NCBI GenBank assembly: GCA_000750105.3
Contig: JPHH03000016.1
Coordinates: 310,001-374,000 of the forward strand
Origin: Tolypocladium sp. Sup5 PDA-1
Lineage: Eukaryota; Ascomycota; Sordariomycetes; Hypocreales; Ophiocordycipitaceae
Direction of reading: 5' to 3'
DNA length: 64,000 nt
This document shows, piece by piece, positions 21,838 through 34,366 of this stretch; within the stretch, counting starts at the first letter, position 1; every line of letters starts with the position of its first letter. The position numbers were made by a program, and so were the translations under genes. The notes beneath the pieces are model-generated. The model had not been told where the DNA came from. It saw nothing but the letters and a program-made list of their open reading frames with translations, and searched no databases.

Positions 21838-22941
21838 CGTGGCCGTCTGCGTGCTGTGCGTGTTATAGATCTGCTCGGGAGAACAGCACGACGTCTTGCC
21901 AGACGGAGTAGCGACATGAATGGCATTTATTGGGCGAGCTCGGCGCAAGCTCGCAGCTGACATGCAGGGTCCGTTTGCGGGGTGCTAACGACTACTTCAA
22001 GATGCTCCCACTGTGGTTGCCATGTTGCGGAGGATTCGGAAGCGAGAAAGTAGTTGTTAACAACCCTGTTGGGTGCTGGTCCTGCGGAGGCGCGTCAGGG
22101 CGATTGACCTGCCTGTCTAGGCAACACTCGGCGCGGAGCTCCGGGGAGGGTACCCGAAGCCGGGACGACGACCCGGGCCGTCCACGGAGTTGCCTCGTGA
22201 AGCCGGCCTGCGTGTGCTACACATGTATCAGGATTGGAGTGTTTTTGCAGCGGCGTAACCGCTAGAGGCTCGTATTTGTGGCCCGTCGGACCCTTGTACT
22301 CGAGCGCCTCTCGGATCCCGCAGCGGTGCATCTCGTCTCGTCTCGCAACACAACATCCTGCAACGGGCATCAGCTCGACGGCCGACGTTTATGCTTCCCA
22401 AGGCCAACGGAGATTGATACGCGAGATAGTTTCTAGACTCTTGCCGACTCCGGGAGGCTCCGTAGTCACGTCACGCAGGGTAACGAGGGAAATTCATGTT
22501 TAACATCCAACGTTCAATGTCATTTTGCAGACCAGCGCTGAGGCTGAGGCTGCGATGCCTACGGTAATGCGGCGATGCCTCCATGTACGGTGAAAGTGGT
22601 CCGGTGGTTTATCCAGTCTGTCTTGCGAACCGTCTACTTCACCCAGACGCATACTCGCAAAGTCAGCCCGACAATGCCAAACCTCGGAAAGGTCAGAGCA
22701 TCCATCCACCCTGTACCCTGCCCCTACCCATCTCCAGCTGAGATGCGGTGAGGGACCGCCAAGATGCCATCGACGCCGTCTCCTCTGTGGAGCGATGGGG
22801 TTTGCGATGGAGTTTGCGATCGGATGCGCTCGGATCTCAACACCGGGGGCCGCACAGCAGCTTCTGAGTCTTACTCCGCCCATCCTTGATAATTAGACTT
22901 TCGGCCACGGACGCGCTCTCGGGGAATTCGCAAGACATTTC
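21838..22941. other. Intergenic region upstream of the carboxypeptidase gene
   Basis: This region contains the carboxypeptidase promoter. Minus-strand frames between 22500 and 22883 have no recognisable features, and I do not call a gene. Confidence 0.45.
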
Positions 22942-23364
22942 TCACTTGCGGCTTATCGTGACCCGCCTGCTGCTGCCTGCCATGGCGATAGAGTTCGACT
23001 TTCGGCGACCTTGGCCGGCGGGCGTCACCCGCTCGGCGCCATCGTCGCCTGCTGCTGGACTCGGTGCCGGCGCGAGCGCACGCCTCCGCCGCGGTAGGCT
23101 CGGGGGCCTGCGCCGGCCGTGTTGCTGCAGGCGGACATGGGCGTGCTGCCCGAGGGGTTCGTGGTGGTTGTTTGTTTCCGGGCCTGGCTGCGAGCCATCT
23201 GTGCGCGCGTCGTCGCGGCGCAGGGGCGTGGTGTTGCTGCCGGGCGAGTCGGTGGGAAAGTACGTAGAGGATGAAGCCTCTGGGCTTGCACGCGTTGGGG
23301 GTGGTCGAGGACGTTGCGATTGGGTTGTCAGGCTGGTGCGAGGGTCTACAAACGATGGGATCAA
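22942..23364 (-). CDS. Hypothetical basic low-complexity protein, up to 140 aa
   Basis: The frame opens MIPSFVDPRTSLTTQ and contains SSSTYFPTDSPGSNTTPLRR, followed by Arg/Pro-rich sequence and an end RRKSNSIAMAG...TISRK. Segments with Ser/Thr-Pro and RRKS phosphorylation-like sites resemble small disordered fungal proteins, and the GC bias is coding-like. A possible donor (GTGAGA) overlaps the final codons, so a further exon is conceivable. Another frame is open over part of the span. No domain, signal peptide or membrane segment was found. This is a weak call. Confidence 0.4.
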   Translation of the reverse strand: MIPSFVDPRTSLTTQSQRPRPPPTRASPEASSSTYFPTDSPGSNTTPLRRDDARTDGSQPGPETNNHHEPLGQHAHVRLQQHGRRRPPSLPRRRRALAPAPSPAAGDDGAERVTPAGQGRRKSNSIAMAGSSRRVTISRK

Positions 23365-26300
23365 AGCAGAGGATGTCGGGTGAGGTGGATTGCGGACAGA
23401 AGGAACATGATATCATCACGGCCTGGTGAACAAGACGAGCAATCTATGCTGTGAGTCGTGACTGCCAGCGATGTCTTCCGTGAACGACGCTTCAATCATC
23501 AGGGTAGCAGCTTCAGTGTTCGTTCCTGGTTCGGGTTTCCGTGTAAGCAGCAAGTCCAACTTGGACACGGCAAGCCACACTTGCATGCCAATGCTTCACG
23601 ACGAGTCCCTCCCTCTTGATTCCACTGCCGGTTAATCCCTCGGCTCACCATCAGGCCGTTCGTGAGATGCGACCCACGGGCTCGCAGATCGCATCATCAG
23701 CGCGCCGGCGCTCTGACATCCCCCCTCCGTCCACGCGCACGCACCGCGCGCTCGGGAGATCGTCTGCGGCGCTGTCAACAGGCCCGTTGCCAGCCAGCAA
23801 ACAACTCCCCAAGGGCTGGCGCAAGGCAACGGGCACGAACCACACACGGGGCCGGCTCGGCCGCACGGCACCGGGGCCATCCGCTCGTCCCGCCGTCCTG
23901 ACAGCAAGCCTCGAGCGAGCAGGCGAGTCATGCCCGCGTGGCCGTCATTTCACGTCCCGTACTGAAGCAAACGCCCGCGTCGCCAGCCGCTCAAGACTAT
24001 CAACGGGCTAGTATCGCGCGCCCTCATTTCGTCGGGCCGGATGCTCGCCCGCTGGCTCTCCACAGGGAAGAGGTACTTCGTACCAAGGCTGCCCTTGTTT
24101 CCCAGCGCGCTGACTGCCGAGCCCGCAAACCAGACGAAGAGTCGGTACTTGCCGGGAACTGAAACGCCGACCTGGGGGCTGTCAAGCAGGCAAACCAGCG
24201 GCCAGTCAGTTGCGGATACTCGTAGATAGCATCCCGCGCTCGGACTCGCCTGGTTCAAAGGCTGGCAGTTTCGGTTTGGGCCCAAGCGCAGCCCTCAAGG
24301 ATCACGCGTTTGCAGGTTGCAGAGCAGTTGCTCTCAGTTCTTCAGAGCGGGCGGGTCACCGCAAATGCCCATGTCCGTGCCCCCGGAGGACCCCGTTGAC
24401 TGCAGAGCCCAGTCCGCAACCCCGTTTGAGGCCCCTGTCCTGCCCTGTACTCGTAACCCTGCCTGTCCTGTCTGCCTGCCTGTCTGTCTGTACCGATCTG
24501 GCCTCCGCATTCCACGTGGAGCGCGGTACCGGCCTGGCGGGCCTGGCGATGACATTGTCTGTAATGACATGGCTTGCGCGGTCTCCGTAGTCCGTATTAG
24601 TCGTGATCATCTTTGGTCCTCATCTCTCTCGCCATCGGCGCACCCACTCGCTCCGCACGATCGACGGCGTCCCTGTTGGACCGTTGCAGATTCTCCGGGC
24701 TGGCAAACCGCTGCAAACGCACGCCGGATGCTCTTGGCCATGCTGTTGGTTCTCAGCCTCTGTTTGCCCCTGAGGAGCTGCATACGGTCCTGCAGCACGG
24801 CAAACGCGGCGGCCAGCAAACTCGTACAAACAGCCTCAGCAACTGGTTCCTCTTCCTGCTCGGCTCGGCGCCAAACGGCCCTATACGGTCCACCAAACCA
24901 GGGGCATGCTTGGGAGACTGACGCTAGAAGGTCGACTAGTAAGTGAGCGGCGTCTGCGGCCTGGGTGAACATCGCCAATTGGCTTCGCTGGTGGCCCCGT
25001 GGCGCGCAGCCACCGTCCATATCGAGCGCTCGAGATGACTGAACGCGCGACAGCCCCAGGAGCCCATCCCATCCGTTGCACCACCGCTCCGCCATGAATC
25101 CTCGTCGGCGGGCCTTGGTTCCTCGCTGGCTCGCCTATAGTTACCACCGGCCCGCTCGCCAATGACGCCGCAAACCGAACTGGCAAGCCCGGCAACCTGG
25201 GTTTCGCCTGGGGTCGCCTGGGGACCCTCTTTCGCAAACGACCGCGATGACACGGCTCAGAGGCTGGCCGTTATCATTGACAACTCCCCGGAACTAGTTC
25301 TCTGTGTACGGATACCGAGTAGAAGCTGTGCCTCCTCTGACGTTGGGCTAGTCGTCATGGCGTTCGGCCAGCCCACACGCGCTCACTGGGCAGACAGAGA
25401 AAACCCCTCACGGGCATGACTTGGCGTTCGTGTTGTGATGACGCTGCAGGCCTGCGACGGCCAATATATGCAGTCTCCTGTTGCGCCTCCCGTGCGGTGT
25501 GGTCTGGTGTGTGCTGCCGCCTGCATCCTGTGCGCATCACTCGCCTCGTCTCAGACGCACTCACACGGGCGCCCACCGGCCTCCTCTCGCCGCCTCTTCT
25601 TCAGCAGTCTGCATGTCCATGTGGCAGTGTACCGTCCCCCCCTGGCCTGGCCCGCAGCAGGCCCAGCAGTGGAGCAGAGCCCATCAAACCGGTGCCCGGC
25701 TTTCGCGATGGGCAACTGGCCATGCAAGACATGCGCTTGAGCCTCGTTTGCAGGGGGTGCCAGACCTGACTCCAGAGGGCCCGCTGCCTCAAAGCCGGGG
25801 TAGTGATACACACAGCAAAAAAGAGAAGCCCCAAGAACCCGTACTGCGTACCCCTGCCCGGCCCTGGGCTTCCATCCAATGTCCCACGGACGCCTGGTGG
25901 GTGTAATACGGAGTAGACGATGCAGGACCGCCAGCCTTGTTCGGCAAAGTCCACGCCGTAGGTTTGCCAAACAGATGGCGCCGCTCTGATGCGGGCGGCC
26001 GGCCGGAGTTTGTTTCTTAGTTGAATCTGCAACAGCTCGCAGCGTGTTCCTTGTCGTTCATCGGCAGACATAGGTACTCGTAGCCCCCGGATCCTTGAAC
26101 TCGTCCCCCCCGGCTGCCCGCGGCGTTTCCGTCGTACACGGTTGACGCAGCTCCCCTACTCGTACATACATGTAGTGGCCCTCCCCCCGTTCTTTTTCGG
26201 GTTTGCCTCTGTTTTTCGTTATATCGTCGACTTCGAAACACCCTCTCCGTTGTCATTGGACTAACATGGCTTGAGCGTTCTGTTTTTGCCTCTTGTCGTT

Positions 26301-26378
26301 TGAGCGTGTCTGTGGCCGTCGTCTCATGAGCCTTCGCCTGCCCCTCCACCCGCGAGGCGTGGGCCTGGTATCATAACC
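23365..26378. other. 3-kb gene-poor region upstream of the gene at 26379
   Basis: Many GC-rich open stretches exist on both strands but none has a convincing start, motif or splice pattern. A short CTGC/CTGT tetranucleotide run lies at about 24472-24491. The last ~200 bases are a pyrimidine-rich leader ending ATAACCATGG. A long upstream regulatory region or untranslated leader is possible; I see nothing specific. Confidence 0.45.
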
Positions 26379-28901
26379 ATGGGTCTCCTCAGCTTCTTGA
26401 CCAGGAGGAACACCAGCGACCGGGCACAGGAACCCCCCCTCAAGCACCAGGCCTATCACTCGACCGTTGCTTCACTCCCGCCGGTGCGAGGTGCGTAGCC
26501 CCCGGTGTATATGCAATTGAGAGTTTCTTGCGCTGACATGCTCGTTCCTAGGCACGCACCCGGTATCCGGAAATGGACCAGTCTCCTATGAGCAGCTGCG
26601 GCGAGCGGCAGCAAGGAAGAGGAGCCAGCCTCAAATGTCGGCGCCCATGAAGCCCTTTTTCCTCGGCGCCCGCGACAAACGGCCCAGCAGCGCACCGTAT
26701 GAAGATTCTCCCGACTGGCGACCCAAGTCATCCGGCCGCAACCCCCGAGACGCCATACGGGGGTTCCAGTTCCCGGTTATATCGAACCACGGCCTCGGCA
26801 GACGCATCCATCGCTTCGACGCCGACGCCGAGTCTCTTACACCATCCGTTCCATCGATTGCCACATATAGCACGAGGGACCCTTCCATGGCCGCACACAG
26901 CACCAGGGACCCGTCTATTGCAGCATACAGCACCAGAGACCCGTCCATTGGCCCGGCGCGGAGCACCACTCGATATGTCGACATCCTCGACGCCCAGGGC
27001 GATATCAAGCCGTACGACTTTAGATCGCGGGTCAAGGCTGCTGGGACCAGAGACTATGGCGAGGACGTCGCCGACAGAAACATGGACCAGAACGGCGTCA
27101 ACATAACGACCGTTGCGGTCCAAAACTACCACGCACCAAGCATCAAGGCATCGCCATTGCGTGAAAAGGCCGGAAACACAGGAATCGCAGCCAAGACCAT
27201 CCGCCAAGTGGTAGCAATGCCCGCCATTGCCCAGCCAGAAGAGCAACAACTCCCGGCGAGACAAGGGGGTCTGAAACGAAACAGCTTGACTTCGATGACG
27301 AGCACAGATGAGCTTGTCAAACAAAGACGACCGCGGGCACAGAGAACAAAGAGCCTGGACTCGAGTACCCTGCTCTCCCTGCCCGAGGGCCACGTCTCGC
27401 GTAACTCCTCAGCACGAAGGCAGCGCAGCACCGAGGACCGTGGCGTGGAGAATAGGCGAGGAGACAGGAGCAAGTCCCGCGACCGAACTGCGTCTCCACG
27501 GATCTGGATATCGACGGAGAGACGTGAGCCGAATGGCCAGACCCGCGAGCACAGACGAAGCCTCTTGGCCCCCCCGCCTATGGAATCCCAACCCAGCAGC
27601 AGGTCCGCTTCGCCTCCCGCCGTCCCGAGGTATCGACCCAGGACAGCCCTGGGAGTGGCAGCCGAGCACACCACTGGCTACTCGTCGCCCGCATCTACGG
27701 CGAGGAGGACGCGGCAGAGTGAGCGATCTAGATCTAGAGGTATCGACGCAGACTATCGAGCCCATACCCCTAGCTCGACGTCTCGACAAAGCCACCGCAG
27801 TCGCGACAAGCACACGGAAACAAATTCCCTGCACTCTAATATTTCATATGTCAATAGAAGAAGAGAGCACCGCGAGCAACTGGATGCTCCCCTGGAAGCC
27901 GAGAGCTCCGATGAGGGGAGCATGAGCGACTCTGCGCCAGCGCCTCGTGAGTCTCCTCTCCATTCAGTGATATAAAAGCAGAATTAATTGCTAACGGCTG
28001 GTTTCTAGGTATATCAAACCGCCGCGGGGAAGGCTCGCACGGTTTGGCTCACTCCAGACAAGGCAGCCACCAGCAATGGAACAGCCCCTGGAGCCACGTC
28101 CGCGCCGACCCCTTTTCTACGCAGCCGGGGCCGTCCGATCTGGCGGCGTCCCTGGCCCATTCGCGCAACCGTTCCTGGAGCTGCATATCGGTGCATACCC
28201 GCGCGACCCTCGACGAATACGCCGGGTACATCCCGGCCCGGAAGTCGTCCCTGAGGCAGTGGTCCATCTCGTCCATCACGCCCACGACGGAGATGTCCGA
28301 CTATTCGAGCAACCCGGCTGCGCGTCCGCACAGCAACCACACGGCCAATACCTCTGTCGACCTGCCCTTCTCGGTGGTCTCTGCGAAGCCGTCGGAGGTG
28401 AGGGATTCGCCCGGCAGCAGTGGCAGTCGCGATCGCCCGGGGAGCTCGCCGTACGTCACGGCGCAGGAAGACGATATTCACACCGACACAACCACCACCT
28501 CGCGGCCCGAGTCCCGGACTGGCTTCGGCAAGCACGTCGCCGGAGACGCCGATACCCTGGGCTTGGAGGGCGAAGACTACGACTGCGTCAGCTCAGAGGG
28601 CTCGGACGTCGACTCCTTCATCGAGAAGCGCCGCCAGGTCCAGGTTCGCAAAGACGACGAGTCGCTGCTCTTCAAGGAAGCGGACCTGGGGAATAACCTG
28701 CCCGGCCTGTTTGAGACGGCGGCGAAGCAGCCCTGCCTCATGTGCTCGCTGCTGCAGTGCGCCGCCATCGACCCCCCCTTTGACGCCTCCGGGACCGGGA
28801 CGTGGACCACCAGACCCCCCTGCGACCACAAGGGCCGCATCACGCGCCGCGACCGCCTGCGCGCGCTGGGCTACGAGTACGACACCGACGAGAGCCCCTC
28901 C

Positions 28902-28934
<33 letters not shown>

Positions 28935-29180
28935 AGCGTCCCCCCGCGCGGCCGCACGCCGACGAAGCGCCCGACGGTGGCCAGCGCGGGCATGCGCTAT
29001 GGCCGCATCGACGAGGAGCCCGGCGCGACGACGCTGCTGGTACCCAAGCCGCGCCGCGAGAGCAACAGGAGCGGGAGCAACAGGAGTGGGAGCAGCAGGC
29101 TCGGGCGGCGGAATAGGAGTCTTGCGATTGAGCCGGTGCTGGAGGACTACGAGGAGGGCCACGCGGCGGACGTGGAGTAG
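26379..29180 (+). CDS. Large disordered hypothetical protein, 892 aa
   Basis: Exons are 26379-26490, 26552-27946 and 28009-29180. Introns of 61 and 62 bases have GTGCGT/CCTAG and GTGAGT/TCTAG ends and a CTAAC branch in the second, and all phases agree. The start (ACCATGG) opens MGLLSFLTRRNTSDRA. Residues 150-200 carry short direct repeats of STRDPS. The centre is Arg/Ser-rich (SRSKSRD, RSRSRG). Near the C-terminus is the only ordered-looking block: NNLPGLFETAAKQPCLMCSL, then a TRPPCDHKGRITRRDRLRALGY segment split by Cys residues, followed by an EP-dipeptide run. Four cysteines in this block could bind metal, but spacing is not a known finger. I recognise no family. Its role is unknown; a nuclear or cytoskeletal scaffold is only a guess. 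Confidence 0.8.
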
Positions 29181-30009
29181 GGGGCAGAGCACCGCGAGTG
29201 CAGTTACAACGCGTCCAGTATCGAGGACGACAGCTTTTTGTTAATCGGCTATCTGATGAAAGGTGGAACAGGGAGTGGGAGCGGGCTGTGCACAGGGGCG
29301 GACGGACGGAGGAGTAGTTTATACCCAGCTGAGTTTAGAATACTATATACTCGGGCCGTTGGGCCTTGAGACTGCAAGCACCGCATGGGCTTGATATATC
29401 AGGTCCATCGCGAAGTCGCCAGGCTGTTGCGAGGTTTCCCGGCGACATGGACGGGGAGTGTTGGTGACGGCGCAACCACCTGCCGACGTCGGATCCCACG
29501 CTCGACCCGGCACAACATGCCGCTCCGTCGGCGAGATTAAGCTTTTGCAGATCTGCGATGCTGAACGACGCCTTGGCCCGGGACATGGCACTGCCGTTTG
29601 TCCATCGGCGAACGGACGGCGCTAGTTGGGGGATATATCCACTGGGGTGACGGTCTTCATTTGACGATGACCTCGTGTAAGCGGCGCCCAACTCCACTGG
29701 TCTTCACCATGAAAAGGCCGTGGGCGCTGAGGTGAGCGGGCGGCAAGTGAAGCCATGATAGATTGGTGAATCCTTGAAACCCGTGTCCTTTGTTTACCAC
29801 GGCGTAAATATATCCAAACTCCCAGCTCCGATGTACAAGTACAGTAGTTGGAATTGTGTTGTGAGATCGGTTCCCACCGAAACCTCTGCCTGCCTGTCGT
29901 CATGGAGTTTCCGGGTATAACGACCTCCAAGGTAGAGCCAGCAGAGAGGGACTCTTCCCCGAGCATCCGTTGACCATGATTCGACGCGATTCGGCATGAG
30001 CCCTTTCCC
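29181..30009. other. Intergenic region
   Basis: No gene is supported. It separates the large hypothetical gene from the HTH relic; minus-strand frames at 29335-29997 lack family features. Confidence 0.45.
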
Positions 30010-30440
30010 TCATCCCATGTTGCTCGCCGTCTTCGAGTTCGCCGCCTTCTTGAACTTCAAGCACCGATGCTTCACGCCCTGCTCCTTCAAGAACCGCGCC
30101 AGCGTCGTCTCCGACACCGTCAGCCCCGCCTGCTGCACGATCTGCGCCTTGCTGAGCCCCGTGGTGCCCTCGACGAGGCGCAGGACGTGCCGCTTCTCGC
30201 GCTCCGTCAGCAGCAGCTTGGGGCGCCCCGGCCGCGGCAGGTCCTCGCCCTTGGTCTGGCGCTGGTAGCGCCGCACGATGCCCTCGGCCGCGCGATCTCG
30301 CCGTAGGACAGGCCGAACTCGCGCGAGACGGCGATGCGGGTGCGCGTGTGGGGGCTCCAGTTGCGCTTCTTCCGGGGCTGCTTTTCCGGGGTTCCGGGGC
30401 TGCTGCTCTCCGCGGGGGGAGGGGTTCGCGGGCGTGCCAT
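30010..30440 (-). pseudogene. Tc1/mariner-like transposase N-terminal HTH fragment, frameshifted
   Basis: From ATG 30440 the product starts MARPRTPPP, then a basic region RKKRNWSPHTRTRIAVSRE and the first helix-turn-helix, FGLSYGEIA. At about 30290 the frame must shift by one base to continue EGIVRRYQRQ, the RPGRPKLL linker and a second HTH-like unit (LSKAQIVQQAGLTVSETTLA), ending FKKAANSK before TGA 30010. This is the paired DNA-binding part of Tc1-like transposases; the catalytic DDE domain is absent. No intron signal explains the frame break. Base composition is as GC-rich as genuine genes, with no sign of RIP, which is unusual for a dead transposon. A truncated insertion, a domesticated DNA-binding gene or a sequencing indel all remain possible. 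Confidence 0.6.
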
Positions 30441-30922
30441 TGTGAGTTGTGGGAGGAAATGAGGCGGGCGGGGGAGTCGTGAGGGTGAGGCAGTTGGACG
30501 TCGTGGTGTTGTGATTTACTTACACGAGTGACGACTTGACGCGTTCAAGGTCGCGACTCGCGAATGGATCTTTGGCGGGGCAGACGTTAGCGCCCCAGGA
30601 ACCCCGTTAGTGGGGACAGCCCCTGTAGACTCCAACGCCTGCAGCTCGTTTCTCAGCCTCGTCCAACTTCAGAGCTTCACCCAATTCCTGCGATGGCAGC
30701 GACAGAGCACGAAACCACCCGCCACGGCTGTCGCAGGACATGAGACGGCGCTCCACTCGATCGCGAGCGCCCATTTGGACCCTCCACAGCTTCTAGCCTT
30801 GGCCCGAACGCGCCAATCTGCGTCCGTCGACCGCCGTCCTCGACAGCCTCGTCCACGACCTCGACCTCGTCCTCGCGAGCGCCCATCGTCGAGAGCATCG
30901 ACGCACGACGCCAGACGCCATC
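30441..30922. other. Divergent spacer between HTH relic and CTK2
   Basis: This should contain the CTK2 promoter and leader. Pro/Arg-rich reading frames here are typical of GC-rich leaders and are not called. Confidence 0.5.
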
Positions 30923-32335
30923 ATGCCCTCGACGGACCCCCCCACCGCCAACGGCGACCCGGCACCGGCCCCCCCCAGAATCGGCCCGCACCCGGGCTTC
31001 ATCTCCAGCTCCAACCAGTACAGCTCCGAGACCAAGCTGCGGCGCATGCTCAAGGACAACGGCTGCGACCCCGCGCGGGAGGATAACTACCGCCTGCAGG
31101 GCGTCCAGCTGATCGACAACGTGCGCGAGCACCTGCAGCTGTTAGTATTCCCTCTACTCCTCCCCGAGGAAGATGGCTGACTTTCTCCAGCCCCGTGCGC
31201 ACCTTCGACACCGCGTGCACCTACTTCCACAAGTTCCGCCTCAACTTCCGCGACTCCGAGTACAACTACCAGGACGCCGCGCTCGCCTCCCTCTTCGTCG
31301 CCTGCAAGGTCGAGGACACCATCAAAAAGTCAAAGGACATCCTCGTCGCCGCCTACAGCGTCAAGAACCCGGACAAGCCCACCGCGCCCGACGACAAGGT
31401 CAGCCCTGCCCCCCTTCTCCCATCTCGTGGCGCGGTGAGCTAACGAGCATCAGTTCTTCGACGGCCCCGGCAAGGTCATCATCGGCCTCGAGCGCCTCAT
31501 CCTCGAGACCATCGGCTTCGACTTCCGCACCCGCTACCCGCAGAAGCTGCTCGTCAAGGTCGTCCGCCGCGTCCTCGGCACCGCCGCCACCGCGCGCGCC
31601 TTCCTGGCCACCGCCTACGCCATGTGCACCGACATGTACAAGACCTTTGTGCCCGTCAAGCGCACCACCTTTGCCATGGTCCTGGCCGTCGTCGAGCTGA
31701 CGGCCCGCATGCGCGGCGGCGACGACCTGCTCGACCGCGTGCGCCGCTTCGCCGCCTCCCGCGAGAAGCAGTGCAGCCGCGACGCCGTCACCGAGACCAT
31801 GCTCGACCTGCTCGACCTCTACGTCCAGCACCACAAGGCCACCAAGATCGGCGCCGTCTTCGACCTCGCCACCTTCATCGACATCAAGATCCGCCTCAAC
31901 ACGGACCTCGACGCCGCCGCCGCGCCGCGCTACCTCTTCCACTGCTCCCGCTGCGACGTCGCCGACGCCAACCCCCTGGACCCCGTGTCCGCCGCGTCCT
32001 CCGCCGCGGCTGGCACCGCCGGCGCCACCTGGCCGCCCGATGCCTCGGTCCGGCGCACCGCGCGCGGGCAGGACGGCACGATGCGCTTCATCTTCGACCC
32101 CGAGGCCGCGCGGGTCGAGCAGGAGACGGCGGGCGCGTACTTTAGGGAGGAGTATGAGGAGTACGAGGTCGAGGTCGAGGAGCCGGTGCCGCCGCCGCAC
32201 GAGAGGGATAGGGGCGGCGGTGGACGGGGCGGATATCGTGGTGGACATAGGGATCGGGGGGATCATAGGAGAGGAGGGCCGTATGGCGGGTATCGGGGGG
32301 ATAGACCCTACAGGGGTAGGGGGAGATATCACTGA
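30923..32335 (+). CDS. CTK2: Cyclin subunit of CTD kinase I (Ctk2-like), 435 aa
   Basis: Exons are 30923-31140, 31191-31398 and 31454-32335. Introns of 50 and 55 bases (GTTAGT...CCAG; GTCAGC...TCAG with a GCTAACGA branch) restore one frame. The protein has a cyclin fold at about 60-260: LRRMLKDNGCD, PVRTFDTACTYFHKFRL, DAALASLFVACKVEDT, the SKDILVAAY helix, and KVIIGLERLILETIGFDFR. The last ~130 residues leave the cyclin core and end in an RGG-rich tail (RGGYRGGHRDRG...). Ctk2 pairs with the Ctk1 kinase to phosphorylate Ser2 of the RNA polymerase II CTD during elongation; a relative is fission yeast Lsc1. The gene converges with TEP1, only 145 bases between the stops. Confidence 0.9.
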
Positions 32336-32480
32336 CGCGAGCTTGGATAGATGAAAACACTGCAAGCTGATATGATCCGCCAACATGTGCCCTCATGTGG
32401 TAAGCTTTCATGCATCTCATGACCTTGATTGTTGCCCTGCTCGCCATGTAGGGGCCCACATCTATCGTTGCGACCACCCC

Positions 32481-34366
32481 CTAACCCTCCGGCCTCACCT
32501 CGATCGGCTTCCCATCCCTCGCCTCCTCCAACTCCTCCTCCCCCGCCGGGCCGCTGCACCTCACCCCCTCAATCGACTCCCCATCACCGCCCTCCAGCTC
32601 ATTCCTCTGCGCGGCGCCCTCCGCACTCTTCACGCTACTCGCCCTGCTCACGTCCGCGCTCGTGGGCGACTGCACCCGTAGTCCCAAGTCCTTCTCGCCC
32701 TTGGCCCCCTCATTAGTCGCCGCCTCGCCCTTCCAGTCCGCCGCCTGCAGCTGCGGCACGGGCACGCCCTCGGGCGGCTCGGCAATCTCCTCGCCGGGGC
32801 TGGGCGCCGCGCGCCACACCACGGCGATGCGGTCCAGCGCGCGGGCGCCCTTGCGGCTGGAGCCCTTGATGCCGTCCATGGCGTCCCACTCTATGCCGAA
32901 GACGCCGCTGTCGTGCGGCCGCCCGTCCCGCTCGGGGCCCTGCCCGTCGAAGAAGGCGTTGAACCAGACGTGCGCGACGGCGGATACCATGGTCAGCCCC
33001 ATGCTCTTGTGCGTCTTGTTGCGCCGCTCGACGGATATGTTGACGTCGCTCGTGGGCACGCGGATCGGCGCGCCGGGCTTGAGGATGACGGCCATGCCGC
33101 CGGGCTCCGCCTCGTCGGGGGGCTCAGTGCGCAGGTCCGACGAGGAGGTCGTGGCCGAGGTGTTGGAGTCGGCGCCGGCCTTGGTGCGGAGCTTGTCGAG
33201 GCTGGGGCGGACGCCTTGCGAGGACACCTTTTGGATGAGGTTGGTACCCTTGCGCTTCAGCGCGTCGAGCTTCTTCTCGCCCGGAGGCGTTGAATCTGGA
33301 CGCTCGGGGGGGTTGGCGTCTGCTTCGTTGGCGGCATCAGCCAGCTCGACACCGTCCGGGACCTTTTCCCCAGGCAGAGCGGCCGGATAGCCAGCAAACT
33401 CCCACATCATCTCCCCGAAGCCGCCGCCCGTCGGCACGCCGCCCTCGACCACGACCCTCTCCTTCTTAGTGAACGTGTGGAACAACTGGATCTTGCGGCC
33501 GTCCTCGATAAACCCCTCGACATCGACCTTGACGCCGTTGCGGAGCCCCCAGACGTGAATCTCGAGAATCTCGATCGGCCGGTCAAAGTACTTTTTGCCG
33601 TTTTGCGTCCAGCGGTCCACGTAGCTAACCCATCGCAGCTGCGACGGGATAGACACCCCGGCGCCGAACTTGGGCCGCATGCGCCGCTGCGTGAACCGCG
33701 CCAGGGCATCCTCCGCTTTCCATCCCTCCTCCGAGACGAGGTAGCTGCACGCCGCGGTGCCGCTCCGGCCCTTTCCCGCCTTGCAGTGGACGACGACGAC
33801 CCTCTTCTGGCTCCGCGCGGACCTCGACGCCTTGTCCTCTGGCCCGGCGTCCTTTGCAGCCGCTGACGACACCGGCCGCCCCTGCTCGGTGACCCTCCCG
33901 CCGTCGAGGTCCCCGCCGTGCAGCCAGTTGCGCATGCTGGCCATGATCATGGGCACCAGCCGAAACGGCGGCGGGTGGTGGTCCGGCCACGGGTAGTGTC
34001 GTATGCGCCCGTAGACGGCGTCGTCGGGGTACCCCGTGCCCTCGGCGCGGAACTCCCAGATGGCCCAGTCCTGCCCGTGCTTGGCGTCGAGGAACGCGAC
34101 CAGCTGGTCCAGCGGGTTGCGGTACGCCAGCTGGGGGTACGTCTGCGAGGGGCCGGATCTGCAATTGCTGTTAGCAGCGGTTCGCGGTGTCGGAGTGCAT
34201 GTGGGGGACATGGTTGGTGAGAGAAATCGCGCTCAAGTGAAGGAAGCGCTGCAGGTAACGGTACGCACGTGGCAATGATGTGGTCGGTTACATAGCAGAG
34301 GTCAAGCCCTGCCTCCGGATGTCTCGCCCTCGGGCCGGCGACGATTTGTCGCAGAAGAGAGGCCAT
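32481..34366 (-). CDS. TEP1: PTEN-type phosphoinositide 3-phosphatase (TEP1), 591 aa
   Basis: Exon 1 is 34366-34269 (MASLLRQIVAGPRARH...), then a 110-base intron (34268-34159, GTGCGT...TTGCAG), then exon 2 to 32481. The splice gives the family-typical IIATSGPSQTYPQLAY. The catalytic P-loop HCKAGKGRSG places Cys158, Lys159, Lys162 and Arg164 as in PTEN, where the basic residues select PtdIns(3,4,5)P3. The WPD-like loop is HYPWPDHHPPP (88-98). A C2-like domain follows (IEILEIHVWGL... and WFNAFFDG), with a long disordered insert and acidic tail. The protein reverses PI3-kinase signalling at membranes; in fungi Tep1 homologues affect development and virulence. Insertion between the WPD loop and P-loop (about 113-152) is longer than in animals. 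Confidence 0.93.
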
